The position numbers were made by a program, and so were the translations under genes. From Channallabes apus (Eukaryota; Chordata; Actinopteri; Siluriformes; Clariidae), in assembly GCA_030522415.1 (NCBI GenBank), contig CM060118.1, forward strand, positions 18,409,151-18,473,150: a stretch of DNA of 64,000 nt, in the 5' to 3' direction. The notes below the pieces were generated by a model that worked only from the letters and a program-made list of their open reading frames with translations, did no database searches and was not told where the DNA came from. Shown here piece after piece: positions 35,843-49,269 of this stretch. Numbering within the stretch: the first letter of the stretch is position 1; the number at the start of each line of letters is the position of its first letter.

Positions 35843-37916
35843 CAAACATAAATTTTATTTTGGATAATGCTGATGTTGTTGAATAAAAGAGAATTTTCTG
35901 AAAAAAATTTTAGGAAATGAATCCTACCAAAAAAATTAATAATCTGACGGGCAGACACATAGACATAATGCTTATAATAAAAGCAACATTATTTAAATAG
36001 CACTTGATCACCACGACCAAATTATTGCTAGTTTCCAGCACATTCTGGGAATGTTGCCACTGAAACATTTTTTAAGTTTGTGTTTGATTTATCAGGAAAG
36101 TTTTCCTTAGTTATGCTTTAAGCTCCTCAGAGGTATCTTGACCCCATTTTAGGTGGGCTCTGAGGGTTTTGCAGAGGTACCCAACCCTAGTCCTTGACAA
36201 TTACCTCACATGAACATTTTAGTGTTTTCCCAGACAACTCAGCTAATTGATAGTTTTTTCTGAATTGAAGTGGGGTGTGATAGAGAAGGGGAAAAAGTAC
36301 AATTGTTGTGATGATTAAAAAAAACTGTTAACTTAATAGCGATACTATGTAATAAACACATCTCTTTATTCCATATATTTTGGGTAATTGTAAAGTCTAA
36401 CCTTTTTCTGTTTTTTAAATAAAAAATGCATGGACTTTAAATTAGTGTAGATCACGCACAGTATTTAATTTAAAAACAGTTCTATCTGTGCTCTTCGTGT
36501 GAATCGATGAATCGTGCATCCTCAAACATGTCTATGAGAATGTTGCAAAACCGGAAGGACTTAAACGTAGACTAAAACGAACGTTTCCGCCATGCATTTA
36601 AATTTTAATATGTTTTTCGTCTGAGCTTGACATGGAAGCCGGTTTTGCTTTACCCTTGTTTTGGTATCCGACATTTGAGTGCAGTTATAGGTCTTAATGT
36701 ATTTATATATTCTAACAAATTAGTTAATGGGGGGAAAACCGTTGGTGTGGGTTATTTCAGTATATAAACAAAATCCAAAAAAAATAAAAAATTCTCACAT
36801 AGCTCTCCATAATTATTGTCTTTTTGGAGGTCATCAAAACAAGCTATAATTTATTTGTGTATTTCCTTGGTATTGAGTGGGGAAATGGTGTTCCCCAGCC
36901 CTAGGTTATAGTGCTCCGCCCATGATTGTCTGTTACAAAACATTGCAGTATGGAAATGATCAAAAGCTTCGCTGACGAGCTGTTTCCCTCTCAGATACTA
37001 AACACTTAACAAAGTAAACATGCAGAGTGCTTCACTAAAACCGCACTAGCTTTTAACTGATAACTCCACATCATTTCCCTGCATTGCTTTTTCCCGTTCT
37101 GGTCCCATAAAACTGTATTTTTCTACCATTGTGTATTTTCGCCGACGAAAATAAAGTGCTGATAATCTGGTTCACAGACCAGACTTAATATTTTTTCTTT
37201 CGACAGAATTAAAGTTACCGTGTAATGGCAGCTTCCGGGGGGAAAATCCGGAAGTTAGAAAAGGCTCAGCGTCCTTCTGTGCAATACAGTACATGAGAAA
37301 AGTGCGGTCTCTGTGTGGTAGTTACCTGTGTGTTGGAAAACTTGTTTCCACTACTTGGATGCCACTAACAGTTTCGATCAGCATATGTTTTTGGGGTAAC
37401 TATTCTGTGTGGCTCATGTTATATGGTTTCTTTACATTTGTATGCATTTACTTATTTATTTATATCGATGTCGTTTCATTGCCAGTAGACATATCCAAGC
37501 AACATGGACGCTACAGGGAAGGACATATAGGACACTTTGGTGTGTGTGACAGATTTTGCAAACATTTGGGAGTGCCAATAACCTGTCTGGGTGTGAGAGG
37601 AGATAAAGAGTGACAAGGCTGTGTGTAGCTGTCAGGCACAGATAATGTTCCGTAACCGTCAGAAACTCAACACGAGCCCGGATCACTAGTCTTCCCTTCT
37701 TTCAATCGGTGCCTTGTGAATGCGGAAACATTTATCTATAATACGTGTTTAGTTAGCATTTTGGCTAACTGCTCTCCACCTGAGCGCCAAGCGGACTGTA
37801 TTAATGTTTCTGCGCCGTTTTGGATGTACCTGTGGTAATGTCCTTCATTGAAAGTGAAGTGGATCAAAGCTAAAGCCTCAGTTCTGCTTGCTTCCTGTAA
37901 ATTGTGTGGAGTAACA
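35843..37916. other. Intergenic between divergent urb2 and abcb10
   Basis: No conserved coding signal. The last 700 bases should include abcb10 promoter and 5' UTR. Two opposed ETS-type words (cttccgg at 37232-37238, ccggaagt at 37248-37255) fit a housekeeping promoter, but their distance to the ATG (about 660 bases) leaves the start site open. Confidence 0.4.
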
Positions 37917-40900
37917 ATGTTGTATATGTTGAGAATCGCAAACTGCAAACTGTTACCGCACTGGAATATCACCTGCAAACGCTCTGTAAAACTTTACCAG
38001 CTGTCTGGTCTGACTTCATTGAGATCCCAGAGAAAACTGAACTGTAAACCTATACCTGAAGCATCAGTTTTTTCCCACGTCCGTCTTCGAGCGACTGTAT
38101 GTCCACATTTTGTTTGGACCCACTTCACGGCATCCACTCCGTTTGCTTTTTACAGCACATCGACAGACTCCAAGCAAGAGGCAAAGCATGTGGGAAATAA
38201 AGTCAAGACCAATGACAAACCAGGACGAGTATCGTCAGATGATCTCAAAAAGTTATTGCAGCTCGCTCATCCAGAACGCTGGAGGCTATCAGGTAAAAAG
38301 CACACATCTCAAATATAGGCATTGCACAAGGAGGCAGACACAACCTTTGTTGTGGCAGATACACCCAAACTCTATACCAAATACCATCTTGGTATGGCTG
38401 ATTATTTCTTTGTTCTTAATCAAAAGGTTCTATTTGTGATCTGTTAGCAAATTAATCTCTCTGTTTAACTTAAAACCCGGGCTTGACTCAGTTTATCGTG
38501 TTAGATGGAGCATTTTTTTATGTTTGTCTCCTTAAAACATTAAAAGTTGAATGTTGGAGTGTTAATGAACCAAAACAAGCAACACAAATCCCTCTCATGC
38601 TGACATGGCATAAATGCTCTCTATTGCCAAAATATAAACATTCAAATCAGAACTTAACATGTCTTAACGTCTTAAAAAATCTTAACAGAGAGATGTCTTT
38701 GCTAACGGATCTCAAATAGAACCCTTGAGAACCTATGATTAAGAACAAAAATAATCAGCCATACAAAGATGACAGTGTATGTTCTTTGAGAATTTATTTA
38801 TTGATAACTAGAGTCTACTTAATTACCCAATAGAAAATAAGCATTTCAAGTTAATCTCTGTTCAGTTTCATCACATTGATTGTCTTAATAATTTTAAACT
38901 ATGGGAAGTTTAGCACACCGCTTTATTATTTGGAATGAATTTTATTTTCTCCCCAAATTCATCCAAATCCTGGATTGCAGTTTTATTTATATAAAATTTG
39001 CTTTAAGGCCCTCATTATGACTTAATGGACTCATTGTGACCTAATGGAACATCTGGTCAATGTTGAAACAGTGACATGTTTGGGATATGTTAATTTCCTA
39101 GGCGGGTAAAGGTCTGTCCACATTTTGGTGACATTGTGTTGTTGATTAAGACTGCCTCTGAATTTCTCATGTCCATAAGCACAATCCTATATGGAGAGGA
39201 TTGCATGCTATATTTTTCAAGTTACCCCCTATTAACCTAGCAACCATATCAACAAGGTAAAGAAGTCAAACCAGACTGATAAAAAAAAAAACACACACTA
39301 ACACACATTGTTTGTCGACCTTAATCACAAATGTCCTGTCTTTTATTTGTCACTTGCTGATAAGAAAACTTGTATTATCTAACATAAACGAGTCTAACTA
39401 GATCTGGTGTGTATTCAATTAATATATATTTTTATAGCTATTGGAAAGATTGCACCCCAGTTACATTTTAAAGCTGTTCCTTTATGAATGAATGTTTAAG
39501 ATGATTATGCAAATAATCCAGCAGCTTAAAGAGAGTGTTTACAGGCATAATAAAGCCCTTTGAATACATACCCTCAAACACGATAGTTTACAGAAATGGA
39601 AATGAAGTGTTTTCATACAGGATGCTGAATGAAAACTAACCCCAAAACAGGAGAAAACTTGGTTACACATGGCTGAAGAGTAATATGTAGTGTGGATGAT
39701 GATGATATTCAGTAATAAATCATTAATAATTTACTGTGGCCGATAAGTGCAAAACAAAATAACAACACTAACAAAATAACAACACACAAACAAAATAACA
39801 CTGAAAAAAAAATAACACAGAAAACACAACATATCCATATACAAAATACCAAAAGAGAAAACACAATGACAATTCAGTCAAACCGGAAAAGGTAGGTATA
39901 GTTTGCGAATTAAATTCTTATCGATGATTGGATGAGACATCTGTCACTCAATACCTATGTACTATCAAGTAGGGCTGGGCAATTAATCGAAAATAATCTT
40001 TTCTTTATTCTGACTTCACTTAATAGTACTTCTTGTATGTCTTGAGTAACAGATGTCATCCAGTCAGCAATAAAAATTAAATTTGCGAACTATACCTACC
40101 TTTTCCGGTTTTAGTGAATATTCGTTGTGTTTTCTCATTTGGTATTTTGTTTCTGGATACAATTTTGTTTGTTTTCTGATTTGTTATATTGTATTTGGTT
40201 TTGTGATTTTGATTTTGAATTTGTTATTTTGTTTTCAGTTGTGCTGTTTTGTTTACATTTTGTTATTTTGTTTTCGATTTTAGTTTGCACTTCTCGACCA
40301 CCGTAATCATTGGCCAAAGAGATGATACTGAAGCTTTTACTTGACACTTTAATCAGGTTAATGACTTTAATGAGACTTTAATGAGGTTAATCATTTTAAT
40401 GACACCTGCAAACATGACTGCTTGAACAAAACATCTACATTTCTTCACTTTATTAATGATGCAGAGTTGAGTGTCAGATAAAGGAACTGGTGAGATGACA
40501 ATCATCAACAGTCTTTGCATGGATGTACATTTAATTAAATGTAAATTTAAAATGGGTTAATAATACACTGATCAGCCACAACACTAACACCAGAGCTAGG
40601 TGAATTGAGTAACATTGATTGTTAATTACACAGTGGCATGCGAACGTTTGGGCACCCCTGGTCACAATTTCTGTTAATGTCATCAGTTAAGCAAGTGTAA
40701 GATGAAATGGTCTTAAAAAAAACATAAAGTTTAAACACTCTTTTAAAAAAAAAAAAAAAAAAAAAAAGCAACATTAGCGCATTGTTTTTGTTTTGGGACC
40801 CTCAGAAGACTTGAGCCTTTAGATAACTTTGACCAAGGTATACCTTAATTAGCCTGTTAGGGTCATGTTTTGTTCATAGTCATTGTTAGGAAAGCCCAGG

Positions 40901-43900
40901 TAATGCAAATTTCAAAGCTTTCCAAATAAGCAGACTCCTCTAACAATCAATAGCCATGGGTTGCTCTAAGCAGTTGCCTAGCGCTCTGAAAATGATAATC
41001 ATTGATGGCCACAAAACAAAAGAAGGCTATAAGAAGATAGCAAAGTGTTTTCAGGTAACGATTTCGTCAGTTTGGAATGCAATAAAAAAAATGGCAGTTA
41101 ACAGCAACAGTGGAGGCCAGGATAAGGTCTGAAAGACCAAGAAAAATATCAGAGAGAACTGCTAGTAGGATTTAAAAAAAAAAAAAAGGCATGTCAGAAT
41201 CCCTAACTGCAAAAGACCTTCAGGACGAGGCCCCTAATTTCCCAGATCTCAATCTGATCAAGCACCCATGGTATGTGCCAGTCAAACAAGTCTAAAACAC
41301 AGAGGCTCCACTGTGCAACCCAGAAGCCTTATGGAATCATGAATGTTTCGGGTTTAATGTTACGGCTGATTGGTGTACATCTTGCCACAGAGCAAAGTGC
41401 TAAAGCCTTTTCTTTTCAGGGAAGGCAGATCAAGTTAACAACATGGCCAGCAAACAGTCTGGATCTTAATATGATTGAACATTTATGGTGAAAATAAAAA
41501 GAATTTGGTCAATGATAAGGCTCCATCCTGCTGTGCTGATATACCTAAAAGAATTCAGGCCTTTCTAAAACCCTGAGGACAACCAGTGTAGAACTAATTA
41601 GTATAAATAAAGTATAAACATCAAATTGATTGTCTTAATAATTTTGAATAATAGGAAGTTTAGTACACCGCTTTAATATCTTGAATGAAATAAATTTTTT
41701 CTAATTCTATCCAAATCGTGGATTGCAGTTTTATTTTATTTATTAAAGCCAATCAATCTTCTCCGAAAGTACTGGACCCCCTAGGCCAGTTCTTTGGTTT
41801 TTGTAATACACTGAAGATTTTGGAGATCAAGAAATGAAACAACAGAATTTCAGCTTCTGATTCCTGATAGTTATATTTAATCAGGGGATCAAAAATATTT
41901 GAACAATATTTGACTTCAATTTCCGAATGTCTGCTTATGGTTTAAGGCCAAGGTTTTACATGAAGATTGCATTGCAAACAAATCATATTCCACACAGCAT
42001 GTTTTTCTTGTGCATAATTGGGTGTTTGCAGTCCTTTAATATGCCTCTTATTTACACCGGTTTAAAACCCTGAAAACAGCACTGTTCTTTTTTTGCTGTG
42101 TACGTTCTATGTATTTTTTTTATTTCAGTATTTCAAAAATTTTAAATGTTGAGTTGTCAATGCCAGTTAGTACTAATTTTCTCTCATTTATTCAAGCAAT
42201 CATATTTAAACTCCTCATTTAATGTCAGCAATGTAATTTTTCAAATACATAAATTGTATTTAGCAGTTGTCAAGTTTATATGTGCATACGATAAATGTTT
42301 TTCACTACTGTTGTTTTTGCTCCTATCTGAATTTCCTCACAGCTGCTCTTAGCTTCCTTGTCATCTCCAGTGCTGTCACCATGTCTGCTCCATTTTTTCT
42401 GGGTAAAGTGATCGACACTGTCTACACAAACTCACCAGCGGATTTTACATCCTCCCTGACCTCCCTGTGCATCATGCTGGCAGGGGTATTCCTGTGTGGT
42501 GGTGCTGCCAACGCTGCACGCATATACCTTATTCAGGTCTCAGGTGAGCTTTTAGAAGGAACCACAGTGCAAAAGTGACTTGAAGAACAAATGTTTTGTT
42601 TTGCCATGCTTATTTACAATATAGAAACTTTAGCAGTAGATCTTACACTGGAGGTTGTCTAAGTGAAAAGGAGTCTGAATGAATGAAATTGCTCAACCTC
42701 AACATATTTTTGTGGATGGTTTTTGCAGGACAGCAGATTGTGAGAAACTTGCGTGAATCCCTTTTTTCCTCAGTTTTGAGGCAGGAAGTGGGATTCTTTG
42801 ATAAGACCCGCACTGGTGAGCTCATTAACCGCCTTTCATCAGACACAAATCTAGTTGGACATGCACTCACTGATAACATGTCTGATGGTCTACGATCGAT
42901 TGCTCAAGCTGGAGTTGGAGTCAGCATGATGGTGAGCAATAGTCTTAAGCTAACAGATGTTGTGTCTGTAAACATGAGACTCAGTAATTGTGACTGACAG
43001 TTGTATTTAGCATGATTTCATTTGTTAATATTATTTAATAATGTTAAATGTTAGTTTGGATCAGAACCATACATATAAACATTTGCAGTAATTTTCCTGT
43101 AAAATACATGTTTTTCTTGTTAAGAGAGTAATATGTCTTAATCGTGAGTCACATTTACACTGTTTTGTTGTTGGTTGTGTTGGTCGAACATAATAATTTA
43201 TCGGCATGAAATAAACATTTCTATGTTCTATTACTATGCTGTAGCAGTATTTTACCAGAAATTATATAAAAACAGGCCTATAGTGCTACATTGCAATGGT
43301 AATTGCAGATATAACTTAATATTTTACCAGCTCCCTAAATTTCAACTCTTACTTTCCTTCTCTCTAGTTCTATGTCTCACCCAGTCTTGCCAGCTTTGTC
43401 CTAATGATTGTACCTCCTGTGGCCGGCCTGGCCGTAATCTATGGAAAATATGTGCGCTCCATATCTAAGCAAACACAGGATGCTCTGGCAGATGCCACAC
43501 AGGTGAGAACCAGCTCTTTGTGCACTTCAAATTTTAGGTACTATAGCATTAACACTGATTGCACATGAACATTTTATTTTATTTTTTTTCATAACAGGAT
43601 TGGATCCTGATAGGATCATAACCATCTGAGCTATACATTTCAACCTGTACTTAAATGCGTCACTGGTTAGCTAGACTCACATCTGATGTTATATAATGTG
43701 TACTATTCAAATAATCATTTGACATTTGGTAATCTTGTTTTAGTGTTTGTTCCAAGTGTTTTGGATGGAAATTATGATTTCATCGTCAAAGATAGCAAAT
43801 TTATAATTTTTTTCTTAAATTACTGAAAGGATTTATCTACTTGTAGTATTCATTTATTTAGCAATTTATCTCTACTTTTCTGTGCATGATACAGCTGGCA

Positions 43901-46115
43901 GAAGAGAGGATCAGTAACTTACGAACAGTTAGGGCATTCGGCAAAGAGCTGACAGAAGTGCGGTCCTATGCAGAGAAGGTGGAATATGTCCTTGGACTGG
44001 CTAAGAAGGAAGCTAAGCTTACTGCTGGGTTCTATGGCATGGTATGCTCTATTAAAATATAATTACAAATATTGCCTTTATACAATGAGCAGTTATATTA
44101 AAAACAAACTGTATATGTCTGTGAGTAGACAGGCCTGAGTGGCAACATGATCGTCCTGAGTGTGCTGTATAAAGGTGGGCTGCTGATGGGTAGTGAGCAC
44201 ATGACAGTAGGAGAGCTTTCCTCCTTCCTCATGTATGCCATCTGGGTGGGCATTAGCATTGCTGGTGAGGACAAATTACTGTACATAAGTACCACATATC
44301 AGGCATATGCCATTTTTTCACACAATAACAGACAATAAAAGGTAGCTTCATGTAGTATTCCTAACTTGTGTGTTTTTACTATTAATTGCAAGGCCTGAGC
44401 TCATTCTATTCAGAACTGATGAAAGGGTTTGGAGCTGGTACACGCCTTTGGGAACTAATGGAGCGGAAGCCCGAGTTTCCTGTCAATGGTAAATATGCTT
44501 TTACAAAAAATTGTATGGCCATGACATAAATACTTGCTATGCACCGCATTGATCAATCAGTCTAAAAACCCATTTAATCCTCTCTTCCACTTGTATTTTA
44601 GAGGGACTTGTGTTGAGACCAGAGCAACTAAAAGGAGCCATTGAGTTTCATGATGTGTCATTTGCTTACCCAACAAGGAAGGATGTCTCCATATTCCAAA
44701 ACCTAAATCTGTCTGTGCCAGCTGGTTCAGTGATGGCAGTGGTGGGGTCAAGTGGCTCTGGAAAATCTACTCTTGTGTCTCTTCTGCTCCGTCTGTATGA
44801 CCCAGACTCTGGTGAGCAGTAGGTTCATTTTGCACATGTGCACGGAATCAGGCTTTTGTAGTTCCAATTCTGTTTCATTTCTCACCCTGACTTAGGTATG
44901 GTAATTATTGATGGTTATGACGTTCGGAATTTGAATGCTTATTGGCTGCGGAGTCATATTGGAACTGTAAGCCAGGTAAGCAGCACCACAGCACTGTAAG
45001 CAAATAGTTACATTATTAGACCATGTCACTGTTATGACTATTTATTCCCTAGGATCATCATGCTTATGGAATGCCCTGGGATAAAGTATCGTTTTGTTTT
45101 TGTTTTTTTTTCTTGTATAGGAGCCAGTCCTCTTCTCCTGTTCTATTGCTGAGAACATTGCTTATGGAGCAGCAAATCCCAGTCAGGTCACAGCACAGGA
45201 CATTCTCCGAGTAGCACAGATAGCTAATGCTCATGACTTTATTAATGGATTTCCCAAAGGCTTTGACACTATTGTTGGAGAGAAAGGAGTACTGCTGTCA
45301 GGTACCAAAATATCTCATTTATATCTATTTTTTTTGTGTGGCCATTTGAAATATATAGTCTGTTTTCTTTTTCTTTATTATGACTGTGCAAATATTTAAA
45401 ACTTGATGTCGCTAATGATTTATTGGATGAACAGGTGGACAGAAGCAAAGAATTGCTATAGCAAGAGCCTTGCTAAAGGTACCTATCATGGTTTCCTCCA
45501 GCATATTCAATAACACAGAATATGCAAGTTATTATTGAAGTTTAAAATATTGCTTTTTTTACCTGATAGAACCCCAAAATACTGTTATTAGATGAAGCCA
45601 CAAGGTAAGTAATTAATTTGTGTAATGATTTTTGCCAAAAAAATTTACATCGTTACTAGCAATACAATATTAACAAGTAAATTAGTTTATTCAGGCTGCT
45701 ATGACAGTGTTTGGTTGAGGAAGGCTACTGCACATTGTTCAGGTTTTGCATGCTTCAAAATTGATAGAGCTGGCCTTTGGGAAAAGTTTATACATTTAAT
45801 ATATACAAATGTAATTTTCATAACTTCATTCTCGTCTCTTTGTCCCCTGAATTCTGCAGTGCACTGGATGCAGAGAATGAGTTCCTAGTGCAAGAGGCTT
45901 TGGAGCGGCTGATGCAGGACCGCACGGTGCTCGTCATCGCTCACCGTCTCTCCACCATACAGAATGCAGATGCTGTGGCTGTGCTGGACCAGCGGCATGT
46001 TGTGGAGTGTGGCCGTCATGCCCAGCTTCTCACCAACCAAGATGGTCTCTTCCGCAAGCTCATGGAGAAACAAGCCTTTTTACATGCTGATCAGAAGCTG
46101 TCTCTTGCCGAATAG
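37917..46115 (+). CDS. abcb10: ABCB10 mitochondrial ABC transporter, 699 aa
   Basis: Thirteen exons join in phase: 37917-38292, 42343-42543, 42729-42931, 43368-43502, 43895-44041, 44129-44264, 44393-44488, 44602-44811, 44896-44975, 45121-45301, 45435-45478, 45570-45604, 45860-46115. ABCB10 is a homodimeric half-transporter of the mitochondrial inner membrane, linked to haem synthesis in red cells and to biliverdin export. Exon 1 gives an Arg/Lys-rich, acid-poor mitochondrial presequence followed by [13 protein letters not shown]. Membrane domain: [51 protein letters not shown]. ATPase domain: Walker [10 protein letters not shown] (exon 8), Q-loop SQEPVLFS (exons 9/10), signature LSGGQ (split over exons 10/11), Walker B ILLLDEAT (exon 12), His switch VIAHRLST (exon 13). 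The first ATG in frame is taken as the start. Slightly shorter than human (738 aa) in the presequence. Confidence 0.97.
38873..38990 (+). repeat. Direct repeat, copy 1 (abcb10 intron 1)
   Basis: Starts attgattgtcttaataattt and contains tggattgcagttttattta; closely matches 41622-41745 in the same orientation, about 2.7 kb downstream. Confidence 0.8.
39731..40310. mobile_element. Fold-back (palindromic) element
   Basis: Its two halves are inverted copies. Outer ends are ttactgtggccgataagtgc and, at the right, gcacttctcgaccaccgtaa; inner arms are aaccggaaaaggtaggtata (39884-) and its complement (about 40090-40110). The arms are rich in AACAAAATAAC-type words. A loop of about 170 bases sits between the arms. 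No coding capacity; probably a non-autonomous DNA element, in abcb10 intron 1. Confidence 0.75.
40564..41620 (+). repeat. Two intermixed Tc1-like remnants
   Basis: One family is bounded by tacactgatcagccacaaca (40564) and tacggctgattggtgta (ending 41377). A second, starting cagtggcatgcgaacgtttg (40631), leaves a third-motif remnant [14 protein letters not shown] at about 41450-41490. A poly-A tract of about 27 bases lies at 40745-40770. All pieces are degenerate. Located in abcb10 intron 1. Confidence 0.65.
41622..41745 (+). repeat. Direct repeat, copy 2 (abcb10 intron 1)
   Basis: Second copy of 38873-38990, with scattered differences and the same orientation. Confidence 0.8.
41746..42342 (+). 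other. 3' part of abcb10 intron 1
   Basis: AT-rich; a faint Tc1-like patch (about 41760-42030). Ends in the exon 2 acceptor (tttcctcacag). Confidence 0.45.
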
Positions 46116-46147
46116 AAGACGACATTTTGACGTCTAAAGAAAGTACT

Positions 46148-46153
46148 AATAAA
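46148..46153 (+). promoter_or_regulatory. Candidate polyadenylation signal of abcb10
   Basis: AATAAA 33 bases after the abcb10 stop codon. Confidence 0.65.
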
Positions 46154-46220
46154 AATTTAAGTTTATGAATCCTGATGTGAAGTGTCGGAAGAAAACAACT
46201 TTAGAGTGCCTCTTTGCAGT

Positions 46221-46701
46221 ATAAACGACCAGTCAAAAGTTTGGAAGTTTGTCCATTTTTTTATTTGATTAATGAAGACATTTACTCTGTGAATCAGCAA
46301 GGGATCAAAAAATGTGTTTAACAAATCCAAACAAGTTTGTATTTGACATTTTAATAGTATTACTGATGAAGCTTTGCATACCTGGTATCTTCTCAAGCAG
46401 GTTTTTGGGAGAGCTTCACTCTGGGAACTTTAAGAAGCACCTCCGAACAGGTTGGCTCCTTTTCCTATTTTATAAGGAGGAATGTTTGGTGAAATTTTTT
46501 GTTTGGGTAAATTTTAATCAAACACATATTTACAAATATTTTTAGATATTTTCAAATAGTTAATACTTAATACCTTAATATAAAATTCAATTTTGTTCCC
46601 TCCCAATTTGCTAATTTACCAAAGTTCAACTTAAATTGGCTTTAAGACAATGAAAATTGTGTATGCAGTCTAGTGTATACGAACGTTTGACTGGTAGTGT
46701 A
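46221..46701. mobile_element. Tc1/mariner-type MITE
   Basis: Ends accagtcaaaagtttgg (left) and cgtttgactggtagtgta (right) are inverted copies of a widespread vertebrate mariner-like terminus. The 480-bp interior has no transposase. Confidence 0.75.
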
Positions 46702-47056
46702 TGTTTACACTTAACTTAAGGTCAACACTCAACTCTATTATAAGTTACAAATGTGTAATGAGAGATTATTTATTTAAGATGCTGGCACTTTACATGCAGT
46801 ATAACTGGAGTTGTACTTTCTTTTAGAATCACAGATCATGACACTATGCTTCTGTGATTATATATTTGTCTGACAGAGTCATTTAATATTTTATATCCAT
46901 TTATACAGTAGAAATATTCCTAGTAATAATTTTTTAGGATCATGATCATACAGTAATATGTGATGTAATGTTATCTTTTCTGATAAGACATGTACTGCAA
47001 ATATATAAAAAGGTTTTGGGATCATTGTGGTTTCAGTTTTGCTATATGTAATGATA
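46702..47056. other. No gene seen
   Basis: AT-rich spacer between two MITEs. Confidence 0.5.
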
Positions 47057-47307
47057 TGCACTGATAAGCCATTGCTTTATAACCATTAATATTACAACCA
47101 CCTGGTTTAATGTTCCCCTTGTGCCACCGTGCCAACTCTAGCCCCTCATAGAATGTGCCCTCTTGGGGTGTGCTGTGGTGATGAGCATTGACTCTTGGAA
47201 TTGGGACGGACAGACAGGTCCCCATGGATGTAGATGGGCTTTGGGTGCCCATGATGCCGTTGCCAGTTAATCTTATTCAGTTGACCTGGTAATGGCTAAT
47301 TGGTGTA
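47057..47307. mobile_element. Deletion derivative of a Tc1-like element
   Basis: Left end gcactgataagccattgct and right end ggtaatggctaattggtgta are diverged ends of the family also seen at 35650 and 40564. Interior words (ccccatggatg, gggtgcccatgatgcc) are transposase-derived. Confidence 0.65.
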
Positions 47308-49250
47308 TTCAGTATACAATGTTTGCCTAAACTGTGGTATTTTGGTTCCTAAAAATATGAGTTGGTCATGGTTCTGTGTCAAAGATGTCCACATTATTTG
47401 TTTGTGGGAAAAAGCCAGAAAGATCCACTCAGCACTGTTGTTTTGCAGTCTTGCATTAAAGCATTTTATTGGCCTTCAACACAGGGAACCATTCATATTT
47501 GCAAATACAGTGGAGAAAATGGTGAAGCGATCTATGAAAAACACCATTATAGAGATAGGCCTTCAACAAAACTAGTTGTTTGATGTCCTAGTTAGGATAT
47601 TTCTTTTTTAAAAAGCTGTGAACATCCTATTATTTATCCTTATATAAATAAACTACTGATTTAATTAATGACCGTGTCAAGAAATCTCTTACACCTTTAA
47701 CATGATTTGAGGATCAAATAGCACGTGGTACCTAAAGAGGGCACTGTTGGCCTGACATTTTAGATGCACAGTCTCTACACATGTAGAGAACCTTTTAGTG
47801 CAGTTATAAATAAAGCAAAGGTTATGAGTTACTTTAAATGAATTACTAGTAACTGAAATCACAAATACACACTTTTGTGATGGTAAAATTCCTCTTGTTT
47901 GATTGTGTTATGATTCATTGCATTTAATGCAACATCTTCCCAAACCCTGTATTAAGATTTAATTTAATTGCATCTCCTGGCCAGATTAAATCCTAAGCAC
48001 TAAGATACCAGGTTAAGATTCTTGCTCAGACTTAACTCTGGCTTCATCAAGTGAATAAGCTGCTTAACTCCATTGGTAATAATGTGGTTGCAACAGTAGC
48101 TCTGAATATTTGACCCTGATAAGCATATAGCCTAAATCCAGGAAATGGTGTGGCTGCTAAAGTCCCTGGGTCATTTATTTAGAAAACAAAGATATAGAAT
48201 TTTAAATAATTAATGAACTAAAGATTAAAACACTTCAATAAAATAATCAGTTTATGTCTTCATTTGTTTAAAAAAAAAAAGGAAACAAAATTCACATTTT
48301 AAATTTAGATATACTATGGTAGTGAACATAAATTTATGAGAACTGCAGTATTATAACAGTCACTTGTTATATTATATTATATTATATTATATTATTATAT
48401 TGCACCCTAGCCTATAGTCTTTTCACAAGTGAATTGTCTGTTACTTAAACCAAACACCCATACACAGGTGTAGCATGGAGAGTGTCCTGGAGTCGGGCTA
48501 CTGTACTGTACATGTTAATGTTATCCCTATGTACATTGTTACAGCAAGGAAAGCATTAAAATAAAATATAACCCCTAAGAAACCAAAAGTGCTTTCAATA
48601 TTCATGACGCTGCAATAATTAAGCAGGAATGCTGAAGAAACTGTTATCCAACTGTATCTGATTAAGCATTCAGGATAGAAAATGAAATATAAAAACGTTT
48701 TAATCACAATTAAATTATTTCGATTTTTACAACTCCAGCTATCATTTGAACGGTGATGTACCGAGATTGTTGGTAGAAGTGCTCACCCAACTCCTAAATC
48801 CTAATTTAATCCCTGATGACAAATAGCTATACAGACACAGATTTTATTATAGCAATCTAAACATTATTACCTTCTCAGATCAAACCTCGCTATCCATAGC
48901 CATTGTGCTGTATTATTGCTCTTCTTCTCCCCTTGCATTAAATTAAATAAAACGGCCGAATGCTTACCATAACGTTAACATTATGCTGCAGTCACTGAAT
49001 TAATAAACGGCTCTATTAACTTGTCCTAATCGCTTGCGTCTACCGTAGTAAGAGATTTCTGTGCGCCTTATCCGTGGTCATTAAGTTTACACAGTTCTAA
49101 CCTCCTGCCGCTGCTGAATCCCACTACATAATCAGAAACGACAGCCTACTCTCAATGGTAGCAGTCATGCCAGTGTAGTAGGAAGCACCATGTGCGAATA
49201 GAGCGGTAATGAAAACATTCAGTCCCCATATACGGTTCGAGCGTGCTGGG
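47308..49250. other. Intergenic between abcb10 and acta1
   Basis: AT-rich with no gene seen; NUP133, which lies here in human, was looked for and not found. Contains an (ATATT)n microsatellite at about 48366-48400. Distal acta1 control elements could lie here. Confidence 0.5.
48366..48400. repeat. (ATATT)n microsatellite
   Basis: About seven pentamer units. Confidence 0.9.
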
Positions 49251-49269
49251 CTTCACATCAGGACTATCG

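Noticed and set aside
37293..37613. Plus-strand open frame of 106 codons upstream of abcb10
   Set aside because: Begins with ATG but has no recognisable domain and no sign of splicing to abcb10; the conserved ABCB10 protein starts in the exon at 37917.
40083..40347. Phe/Cys-rich open frames on both strands
   Set aside because: Produced by low-complexity TTTTGTT words in one arm of the fold-back element.
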